The translations under genes and the position numbers were made by a program. From Symbiodinium natans (taxonomy: Eukaryota > Sar > Dinophyceae > Suessiales > Symbiodiniaceae), in the NCBI GenBank assembly GCA_905221605.1, contig CAJNDS010001868.1:402001-466000 (forward strand): a stretch of 64,000 nt of DNA. The letters are read 5' to 3'. The notes beneath the pieces were generated by a model. That model saw only the letters and a list, made by a program, of their open reading frames with translations. It was not told the origin of the DNA and ran no database searches. This document shows, in pieces, positions 1-8,216 of this stretch; position 1 is the stretch's first letter, and each line of letters begins with the position of its first letter.

Positions 1-62
1 GGGGTCTAGGGTCTAGGGTCTAGGGTCTGGGGTCTAGGGTCTAGGGTCTAGGGTCTAGGGTT
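1..62 (+). repeat. Variant telomere-like array (TCTAGGG)n
   Basis: About eight GGGTCTA heptamers with one TCTGGGG variant. The unit differs by one base from TTTAGGG. It runs in the G-rich direction toward the C-rich array that starts at 80, so the two arrays meet head to head. Confidence 0.9.
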
Positions 63-79
63 TGGCATTGAGTGCTGCA

Positions 80-151
80 CCCTAAACCCTAAACCCTAAA
101 CCCTAAACCCTAAACCCTAAACCCTAAACCCTAAACCCTAAACCCTAAACC
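80..151 (-). repeat. Interstitial telomeric repeat (CCCTAAA)n
   Basis: Ten near-perfect CCCTAAA heptamers. The array is separated from the opposing TCTAGGG array by an 18-base unique spacer. Confidence 0.95.
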
Positions 152-161
152 TTTAGGCTCC

Positions 162-187
162 GGGGGGGGGGGGGGGGGGGGGGGGGG
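162..187. repeat. Poly-G run
   Basis: An uninterrupted run of 26 G directly after the telomeric tract. Its true length is uncertain because homopolymers this long are error-prone. Confidence 0.9.
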
Positions 188-292
188 CTGCTAAGGTTTC
201 GTCAAAAAAGGGAGAGGAATTGAGAAGCTGGAAGCTGATGCTCGGCCTAAGTGCCAGCTACTTTGTTCAGCGCAATGACCCTGAACCCGAAA

Positions 293-542
293 CTCGAAAC
301 CCTAAACCCTAAACCCAAAACCCTAAACCCGAAGTTCGAAACCCTATAAACCCTATAAACCCTATAAACCCTATAAACCCTAGAAACCCTAGAAACCCTA
401 GAAACCCTATAAACCCTAGAAACCCTATAAACCCTATAAACCCTATAAACCCTATGAACCCTATAAAACCTATAAACCCTACAAACCCTATAAACCCTAT
501 AAACCCTATAAACCCTATAAACCCTATAAACCCTATAAACCC
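293..542. repeat. 9-bp minisatellite (CCCTATAAA)n
   Basis: About twenty copies of CCCTATAAA with CCCTAGAAA and other single-base variants. It is preceded by a few ordinary CCCTAAA units, so it looks like a telomeric heptamer expanded by two bases. Because 9 is a multiple of 3, it produces artificial periodic reading frames on both strands (for example Val-Tyr-Arg and Phe-Ile-Gly repeats), which should not be read as genes. Confidence 0.9.
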
Positions 543-544
543 TC

Positions 545-684
545 CAAGCGTGACGCTGACAAGGGCGAGCATCTTCCGCGATGGCCTTCTGCTCCGCGGC
601 GCGCTTGATGTCGGCCAGCCGCCCCTTCGCGCAGTCCAAGGACGACCCGCACTCGCTCGAGCTCGAGCGCCCGAGCGCAGCCAA
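545..684 (-). CDS. Candidate coiled-coil exon (unknown gene)
   Basis: The minus strand is open and reads as a helix-forming, Ala/Lys/Glu-rich segment (CAKGRLADIKRAAEQKAIAE). It resembles in style the short coiled-coil exons of the BTB-TLDc genes at 48.6-60 kb. The longer frame continues into the 9-bp repeat and is meaningless there. No start codon or splice site could be fixed, and no domain is recognised. It may be an exon fragment stranded among repeats. Confidence 0.3.
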
Positions 685-789
685 GGCCGCAGCTAGGAGA
701 GCGGACCTGAAGGGCTTCGGCGCTAGGGCTCAGGGCCTTGAAAAGTTTAGGGCTCAGGGTTTAGAGGCCTTCGGCAGCAGGACCTAGGG

Positions 790-2140
790 CAGACCACGAT
801 GATGCGGGCTTAGAGCAAAGCGCACTGGCCCGTGGTAACCCCTTGAAGCCCTCAAACCACCCCCAAACACCCCCGCCTCCGCAAGAAAGGCATGGCCCCA
901 CGTGCTCGACACGGCACGCCCCCCCCCCCCCACCTTGTACCGCAAAAACCCTGAGGCCCAAGTTTGTGAAATTCTTCAAAGGCTTTAGGGTCCTGGGGTT
1001 CAAGGCCGGGGTCTAGCGACACAGCGAAGTAGTTGCTGTGGGCTGTGTGGGTTCTGGGACCTGCTTCAGGTCCGGATGTTTCCCCGGATCACCCTTAGCG
1101 GCCCCAAACACTATAAACCTTGCATAAGCTAAACGCCTACGTACCCTCAAATGTCTGGCGCTGAGAGCCAGGAGCTGCCGAAACAGAAACGAATCACCGC
1201 GAATCTGTACTGGTTGTTTTTTGAGCTGGTCCCATAATCCATGAACAAGCTCCCTGCATAGGAGCGACACAAGGCACCTAATATTGTGTGCTCGGGGTTT
1301 TGGAAAGCTTGCACAGCCGTGTGGTTTGCGTGGTTTAGGACTCAAGGCTTTCGAGTTTTGTTTACGTCTGCCATGCGCTGCCACCACTCTGTTGCACTAC
1401 ATGAAAAGCATCACGCGCATCGGTGGGACGTGGGGCGTGGGGCATGGGGCGTAAAGCTTCGGCGTGTCAGGAAACTGCGCCTGGGCTTCCACACAAACCC
1501 AAAGAAACAGATTTTGGAAAACTTAAATGTAATGTTATGCGAGATATCTATAAATCTTCTGTTGGTTTGATTTTTTGTTTCTTCCACTGTCAGTCTGGAG
1601 GAGGATGCGGCACGAAAAACTCGTCTCTCTTCACTTTTAATGCAGCGAATTTGCGAGAGGCTACTTGTTTGCCGTTCGGCACTGTGCATACCAGGCTATG
1701 CCTGGACGCTGCACTCGGAGGAAAATATTTCAAATACATAGAAAGATGTTGCGGCCACTGTTCGGCATGTCACTTCCCTGCAGTATGACTGAAGTCAGCG
1801 GCAAGTTTTGCCAAACAGTACCCTTCATCTGGGGCGCAAAACACTGAACCGCTCCGGGAACCGCGCACTTGCGACACTGATCGTGCCTTGAATGTCTGGC
1901 TTCCAAGCATAGGGCGTGACCGCGGAATTGCTTGGATGATAAGAGTTCACAAGCATGCAAGTGGGTTTGAGAATTATACATGGCGTTTTAGTCACACATT
2001 GCTGGGAAACTACATGGGAGTTCAATAGCTTCCCGAGATTCAATAAGACTTGAATGCGATTCTATCTGGATTGACTCGGATACAGAACTTCCAAGGACTT
2101 GTCCCGTAGGACGCTCCCGGCTTTAAAGACACCTCACCCC
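790..2140. other. No recognisable gene
   Basis: Only short overlapping frames occur on both strands, without compositional signs of coding. Nothing was recognised. Confidence 0.5.
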
Positions 2141-2144
2141 AAGT

Positions 2145-2255
2145 CCTTACTGTTGGTTAGCAAGAAATGAGGGAATTAGGGCCCTACATATTTTTGCCCT
2201 TTAAGAAATGATCTTGGATACCTCATCCCCGATTCCCTGCTAACCAACAGTAAGG
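2145..2255. mobile_element. MITE-like foldback element, family A
   Basis: A ~111-bp element with perfect 18-base terminal inverted repeats: positions 2145-2162 begin CCTTACTGTTGG and 2238-2255 end CCAACAGTAAGG. No coding capacity. Only one copy was seen here and no target-site duplication was evident. Confidence 0.75.
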
Positions 2256-2259
2256 GTCA

Positions 2260-2960
2260 CAATCCACCTCGAACCTGCATGTTACAAGGAAGAGGAACAT
2301 CTCAGCCAAGGGACAACCAGACTGTCAAGACCCTGTTGGCTCACGACCGATCGCCTACTACTCCCTGCCCTAAATCTGAAAAGCTATTGAACAAGTCAAC
2401 TGCAGCCTTGCAGTAGCCGGGGTCGCTCGCACATGACAAGCACGTGAACAAACAAGCGCACGTCATCACACGCATCCATTGCAACAAGCACGCAGCTGCC
2501 ACTACACTGAGCTCGCGCACACCCGGACAGTAGTGTCTCTTTGAACTGCCAGGGAGGCACCCTCAAGACATTCAGCCACTACCAACAGGATTTCAACTTC
2601 CCATGCCCGCACGGACACTCCGGATGCCTCACCACGAAAGGTTTCAAGAAACTCAACTCATCTAGCTTCTCGACTAGGTGGGTCGACTTTTTTCCCATTC
2701 CCACGCCTCAGCGGTCCTGTCTAGCGAGCGAACGGACTTGTGTACCCTCACAGTGGAGCCTCGCCAGGAAACACGGTACAGACGCCGCAGCATTCAACTG
2801 CGGAGCATCCTCTTTTGAGGTCCGTGCCCCGTAGAGTGGACGGATTCTCGATGACGACCAAACCCCGAGTCTCCAGACTACGTGAATTTAGGTATCGTCG
2901 ATCTTAAGAAAACCCATGGAATTAGGCAAATATTTGACTCGAGTGCGCCGTCCCGCCCCC
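2260..2960. other. No recognisable gene
   Basis: A plus-strand frame at 2541-2834 (97 codons) is open but has no recognisable domain and is probably chance. Nothing else was seen. Confidence 0.4.
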
Positions 2961-3000
2961 GCCCCCCAATGGTTCCCCCCCCCCGTGGTGTGGCTGTGGG

Positions 3001-3125
3001 TAGGTCTTAGGGTTTAGGGTTTTAGGGTTTTAGGGTTTTAGGGTTTTAGGGCTTTGGGGTTTTAGGGTTTTAGGGTTTTAGGGTTTTAGGGTTTTAGGGG
3101 TTTTGGGGTTTAGGGTTTAGGGGCC
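3001..3125 (+). repeat. 8-bp telomere-like minisatellite (TTTTAGGG)n
   Basis: About a dozen TTTTAGGG octamers with mixed TTTAGGG units, followed by a G-rich stretch to about 3160. It is an expanded variant of the telomeric heptamer. Confidence 0.9.
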
Positions 3126-3479
3126 TTTGGGGGGGTTGGGGGGGGGAGGGGGAGGGGCCGGCGAACCGAGAACCGGGATCATATTTACCAGATGTTTTAC
3201 CTCATATTGCATGTAACGAAATTGACTTCAAAACTAGAGCACAAGTAGGTTTCAAGTAATTAATATTGGGCTCAAAGTAAATATACTTTGGAGTAGAAGT
3301 GAAAAAGTTATGAAATTTTTATATATATGTATGTATTTCTGCTCACCCCCCCGCCACATGATCCGCATTTCTGCTTTGAAACAGATGGATCTTGGGAGGA
3401 GAGGGGGCTATGAGCTAGCGATCAAAACGCCGACAGGGCCGACAAAAGCCTATATCATTCCAAGTCAGGAAGGTCAAAA

Positions 3480-4140
3480 CACCCCAAAGCATCAGCTTTT
3501 TCGGAAAACTCGAGCCGGCTCGAATTTTCAAAAAAAAATGACGCAGTAGGTCGCCGAAACACGAGCAGGCTCGAATTTTCCAAAAACAACCTAAATTTCA
3601 GAATCTATGGCTCCAGCAGCCCGGTAGATCCTGAAATTTAGTTGTTTTTTTGTTGGAAAATTCGAGCCTGCTCGAGTTTGTGGGACCTGGAGCTTCAAGA
3701 ATTTCAGGAAAATTCGAAGGCTCCTCGAATTTTCCAAAAAAAACTGACGCAGTATGTCGCCGAAACACGAGCAGACTTGAATTTTCCAAAAATAACCTAG
3801 ATTTCAGAATCTATGGCACCAGCAGCCCGGAAGATCCTGAAACTTAGGTTTTTTTGAGAAACTCGAGCCTGCTCGAGTTTCCGGGACCTGGAGCTTCAAG
3901 AATTTTAGCAAAATTAAAGCCGGCACGAATTTCCCAAAAAAAACTGACACAGTATGTCGCCGAAACACGAGCAGGCTCGAATCTTCCAAAAAGACCTAGA
4001 TTTCAGGATCTATGGCTCCAGCAGCCCGGTAGATCCTGAAACTTAGGTTTTTTTCGTAAAATTCGAGCCTGCTCGAGCTTTGGCGACTTGGTTCCTTTGA
4101 GAATTTTCGGAAAGTTCGAGCCGGCTCAAGTTTTCCCTAA
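3480..4140. repeat. ~203-bp tandem repeat with internal inverted repeats
   Basis: Three diverged units begin with the same TCGCCGAAACACGAGCAG-type segment at 3551, 3757 and 3957, giving periods of 206 and 200 bases. Inside a unit, CTAAATTTCAG is mirrored by CTGAAATTTAG about 40 bases later, and CGAGCAGGCTCG is a near-palindrome. The mirrored frames on both strands are products of this structure. Confidence 0.85.
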
Positions 4141-4379
4141 ATCTCTTGAAATTCTCACGGGTTAAGTTTCCCATATGTTTTAACAACAGAACTTGAAATT
4201 GTGAGAAGAGGCCACGCAATAGCTTAAATCCAACAACCGTTTAATTCTTAAACCCTTGACATTTCATATAAGAACTACCTTTGTTTCATCTAAAACATAA
4301 GTTATCATTGAGGATATCTTCGGGACCAAATTTTCCCTTACATATATAACACCACCGAAAACCCCAAACAGTCAAAGAC

Positions 4380-4525
4380 ACATCAAAGAAACAGGAGGCG
4401 ACGGGGAGACGAAGGGAGACAAAGCGAGGCGAGGAGCACAGCAACCCGGCAAAGCCACCCACACGAAGGGAGACAAAGGGAGACAAAGGGAGACAAAGGG
4501 AGACAAGGGGAGGCAAGGAGCCCAG
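4380..4525 (+). repeat. 10-bp tandem repeat (GGGAGACAAA)n
   Basis: Purine-only decamers GGGAGACAAA and variants, most regular at 4467-4516. They explain the Leu/Pro/Ser-rich minus-strand frames here. Confidence 0.85.
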
Positions 4526-4679
4526 GAACTCGGCAACAGTCCTCAGGATGTAGGCAATCCTTGAATGAATGTTGAACCCCAACAATAGGCTGTTTGGGGA
4601 ATAAGATAATGTAATTATATATACTATATATTTTATACTTCATCAAATAGTTTAAAACTATATGGATGTTCTTTACTAT

Positions 4680-5364
4680 TGTTCTTCTTCTTACCTTTCA
4701 CCTCCTTCTACTTCATTATTCTCAACTAACTTTCTTATCTCTTCGTAAGCATATTGTTTGGCTTTCTGCTCTTTCTTCGGTTACTCTATTCAATCGTACG
4801 TCGTTGCTTTCTTATGAAGCATTATTAATTTAATATAGATCACTGAATCAAACTGTTGTAAAATCTCTTCTTCGGTTATAGGTAGATGTCCTGCTTTGTC
4901 TTCATAAGAATGATTTTGTAGATGGTCTAATGTTGATGAATTTGATGTTATACTTCCTTCATCCAACATACAAACGGGGTCTCCTGCTTTTCGTATTCTT
5001 AAATTTGGCCCAGTTTCTTCTGGTCGTTGTCCTGAAACAATAGGAGAACCAGAACTACGACTTCTGAATACATTACCATCATCATTGTTTGATTGTTCCC
5101 GACGCTGAACCTAAACTATGACTTATAATATCAGAATTTCCAGTATTTTTAATCATCTATTTCAATAAAACCGTCTTGAATGAATTTATCTACATCTTTA
5201 TGACGCTGAGTCTGTCGTGTCTTATATGAAGGTAGTTTTAAGTCATCATAACATCTCTACCGCTTTTAATCCCAGCAATGTATAAAATAAAACCATTTTG
5301 ATGAAACCGGTCTAGGTGCTTCATATATAACCCCTTTACTTCTTCTTTTATGTTTATGCATTAT
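4680..5364 (-). pseudogene. AT-rich coding-like remnant, unknown protein
   Basis: The minus strand reads as protein-like sequence with AT-ending codons, quite unlike the GC-rich genes elsewhere. An ATG near 5364 opens a basic segment (MHKHKRRSKGVIYEAPRP) that stays coding-like to about 5150, past in-frame TAA and TAG. A frame change follows, then about 98 clean codons (5098-4793) including GQRPEETGPNLRIRKAG and PITEEEILQQFD. After TGA at about 4792 and TAA, the same frame continues with KEQKAKQYAYEEIRKLVE. No family was recognised. It may be a decayed gene, an insert of foreign or organellar origin, or a gene from an organism reading TAA/TAG as Gln. Confidence 0.45.
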
Positions 5365-5433
5365 AAAATGGTAAATACATTATTTTGTTTTAATAATGAA
5401 TTATGTTGAAGTTCAAGAAGGTATTGATAGTTA

Positions 5434-5616
5434 TTACAGCAGAGCGGATCCGCTGCATCCCTCGGGCCTCGCCCCGTGTCTCGCAGCTTTGTGCTGGTGC
5501 TCGTCGACCTCCCAGCAGCACCAGCCCCCACGGCTGCCGGACCAGGAACTCAGCTTCTTGCCGTCCCTCTTCCACAGGTTCTTGTGGCGGATCCCAACGT
5601 GCCGGTCAGCGACCAC
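5434..5616 (-). CDS. Trp-rich open frame, possible exon
   Basis: Sixty codons on the minus strand give a Trp/Cys/His-rich peptide (KNLWKRDGKKLSSWSGSRGG). The composition is more protein-like than the overlapping frames. It lies where base composition changes abruptly from the AT-rich island to GC-rich DNA at about 5450. No domain was recognised. It could be an exon of a minus-strand gene or chance. Confidence 0.25.
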   Translation of the reverse strand: MVADRHVGIRHKNLWKRDGKKLSSWSGSRGGWCCWEVDEHQHKAARHGARPEGCSGSALL

Positions 5617-5849
5617 TGCGTGCCGAAAGATTTCAGAGAGGGCGGAAAGATTTTGTTGGTAACGAGCTTACCAAGGTCAAAAAAACGGCACTCTCAGCAC
5701 GGTAAGCACATAGTTGTATCAGCAAATGCAACGCGTGTAAAGCGACAACAATGCAGGATACAAGCAACGCTAGCAGTTGATAATTTGATCATCAGACAAA
5801 GGCAATCCATTCCGCAGCCAAGCCGCAGCACGTAAACCGCCTCTTATCG

Positions 5850-6550
5850 TCACAATTGACAAGAGAAAGTAACTTCTTTGTCATAAATGCGCAACATACT
5901 AAGACCTAAAAAAGACCCTCCAACACCAGTTTCAACCTCTATGGCAGTAAAGGCGCTGGAAGACTACATCAATATTACCAGATCTGAGCAAGTGAAAAAG
6001 CGAAGAGTGCAACTGAAAAATGCCCAGCACTGACAAATTATGACCATGCACTTAAGGTTCTTGTTTTTTTTTTGGACTGGCGCCTCTTTACTACATCAGT
6101 AGCACAGTAGGCCGGTCTTGTTGGGCTCGACATAACAGGTGAAACGAAGTCAGCGCGCTCAAACCACCAAACACACCACGCAACCACCCAAGAAACAAAG
6201 AAACAGAAGAAACAAAGCCAGACACAACACGAAACCACCAAAGAACAGACACCGAAGAAACAAAGCGAGCAATCGCGCTAAACTACTAGATACCCCACGG
6301 ACTCAGTACTCGAGGTCGTCAATGAAGTCCCGGTGCACAAGGAAGCACAGAGCTTGTGGGGGATTCGCAAAATGCGACATTGCCAGATTCACAAAATCAC
6401 CATCATGTAGCCACTGGTGCGACAGCGGTTAGTCAAACCGAGGTCATCAGACGAGGTTCGGATCGCTTAATCGTTGTCAAGGAAAGACAACCGACACTCA
6501 ATGGCGAAAGGATGTTGCAAGTCAGACTCCCAAGGGGGGATGAAAGATGT
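5850..6550. other. No intact gene; A-rich spacer
   Basis: Positions 6130-6270 are strongly A/C-rich on the plus strand with no reliable coding signal. A short piece near 6395-6425 (CACCATCATGTAGCCACTGG) resembles 6950-6970 in the decayed hydrolase repeats that follow. Confidence 0.4.
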
Positions 6551-6557
6551 GCATATG

Positions 6558-7340
6558 CCCCATGGTGGTCAGCCAGTGGGGACTTAACAGCAAGAACAAT
6601 GAAGGCAAGACCGGCCCAGGGCACTCCATGGCGGTCAGCCAGTGGAGTAGCTCCGAGCACAGGGTTCACCAGTCAACCTGGCGCACAAGTGCCCACCCTC
6701 AAAGGTGCCAGCGCACGGCCAGAGGGGGGGGCGAGAGTAGCAGCAGCTACCGATTCCACGGGGAGAGTCCACGGCGAGTTACCAAACCCTTAACGCCACA
6801 GGGTTTATAATGACACCGAGGGACCTCCCAGTCCAGGCATCTCACACAAGGCTACGCCACTTTGGCACTGGCCTGCGCATCGGCACGCATCAGGTCCCCT
6901 CACCCAAACCCGCGAGGTACGTCGGTAAGGAGATGGGAGGGTTCACATCACCATCATGCAGCCACCAATGCGAATACATTCAGCACCAGCCAAGGCCGTT
7001 CACGAGAAGGTTCACAGTTTCGCCATCACAGGTGGAGCAAAGTCGTGCCTCAGCACGGAACGTTGTAGGTGTCAACCTTCGTGTTCCGAAGTATAAAGTT
7101 GCCCCATGGTGGTCAGCCAGTGGGGACTTAACGGCAAGAACAAAGGGGTAGGACCAGCCCAGAGTACTCCATGGTGGTCAGCCAGTGGAGCCTCTCCGAG
7201 CACAGAGCGCAACGTTCTTTTGACTCACAAGAGCTCGTCCGCCGGCCAAAGCAGGCTTGACTGCTTCGTTCCACTCAGAGCCATCAGGTAAACCAAAGCA
7301 GGCGGGGACCCCACCTGCCCCGCAGGTAGCGGGAGAATCC
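6558..7340 (-). pseudogene. Decayed tandem copies of hydrolase-like gene (relics 1-2)
   Basis: A ~100-bp segment starting CCCCATGGTGGTCAGCCAG recurs at about 6558 and 7102, a 544-bp spacing. Positions 6917-6950 match the part of the 289-residue gene (18163-19032) that carries its conserved hairpin. Positions 7250-7330 translate on the minus strand to a peptide containing LPDGSEWNEAV, matching LPDGAAWTKAV of that gene. Frames are broken throughout. These are tandem degenerate relatives rather than working genes. Confidence 0.6.
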
Positions 7341-7369
7341 CCCAGTCGAAACTTCGCACTCAAGGCCAG

Positions 7370-7700
7370 GCAACTATCTCCTTGGCCGGTGAGGGTTGAG
7401 GGTTCAATACCCAGAATCAGCCCGTCCATGCCCAAACTGACAGACGTCGGTGAGGAGATGTGAGGGCTCACATCACGCTTGGCCACCTACCGATGGGGAG
7501 GTAGTCATGTATGGCTGCTTTGACGCAAGCAGAGATAGACACCAAGCAGGCAGGGAACCCCGTAGCAACCCAAGCACAGGCGAGAATGGCTCTCGTGAAG
7601 GCCAGGTTGTTCACAGGTGCTCGATGGCACATTGCCAGGGAAGTGGAAACCTGATCTCCGCATAGGAGTGTCCACAACCCGGAAGCAGCATCCCCTAGCT
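7370..7700 (-). pseudogene. Decayed hydrolase-like gene copy (relic 3)
   Basis: This stretch is colinear with 18540-18860 inside the 289-residue gene. Minus-strand peptides include RDVSPHISSP (intact gene RDASPRISLP) and NLAFTRAILACAW (intact gene NLAFKKAVIACAW), plus the stretch around the GLG turn. The matching peptides fall in different frames, so the copy is broken. The hairpin at 7457-7474 is fully preserved. Confidence 0.7.
7457..7474. repeat. GG-loop hairpin in hydrolase relic
   Basis: Perfect 8-base arms GATGTGAG and CTCACATC around a GG loop. The same hairpin recurs at 8120-8137, and a compensated version lies inside the intact gene at 18604-18621. Confidence 0.8.
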
Positions 7701-7864
7701 GGTCTCTCCCAATAGGCATGACGTCGTTGTACGCCAAGGGGGTGTCACCTTCCAGACGAGAGATGGTCAACCCTCTAGTCCGAGGGGTTCACACTTGATC
7801 GTAGCACATAGAAGCAGGCAACCTGCCCACCTAGAGGGGGCAGAGGAAAGGAAGATTGGCCGTT

Positions 7865-8160
7865 TTACCGATGACAGAGCTGGAACATCCAGGCAGGACC
7901 GGCCCAGGGCAGTCCGTGGCAGATGGCCAGTGGAGCAACCACGAAAGAAAGGCCCCCCGTCACCATAGGCACACCGCAGGGCCAACACAGAAGGGTGTTC
8001 ACAGGTGCAGGCAGTGAGCACACAGAAGACAAGCACGATCCAATCCGTGGCATAGACCACGAGAGGGTTGCCAAACCAAGAATATCCCGAGGTAGTCTTG
8101 CGGCATGTATCGGCGAGGAGATGTGAGGGCTCACATCACGCTAGGCAGCATGCCGTGAAA
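7865..8160 (-). pseudogene. Decayed hydrolase-like gene copy (relic 4)
   Basis: Positions 7895-7940 repeat the GGCCCAGGGCA...GGCCAGTGGAGCA segment of relics 1-2. Positions 8110-8147 repeat the hairpin and its flank; the minus strand reads MSPHISSP, corresponding to SPRISLP in the intact gene. The reading frame is otherwise lost. Confidence 0.55.
8120..8137. repeat. GG-loop hairpin, second copy
   Basis: Identical 18-base palindrome to 7457-7474 (GATGTGAG-GG-CTCACATC), 663 bases downstream. Confidence 0.8.
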
Positions 8161-8216
8161 GGACTCAATGGCGCGTTCATGGCGTCAGTAGGAGCCCTCA
8201 GATGACAGCTTGCTGT

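Noticed and set aside
247-684. Val-Tyr-Arg and Phe-Ile-Gly repeat proteins on both strands
   Set aside because: They are direct translations of the 9-bp minisatellite.
3480-4140. CRISPR-like array
   Set aside because: Units are about 200 bp, diverged and internally palindromic, with no constant short repeat and unique spacers; the host is eukaryotic.
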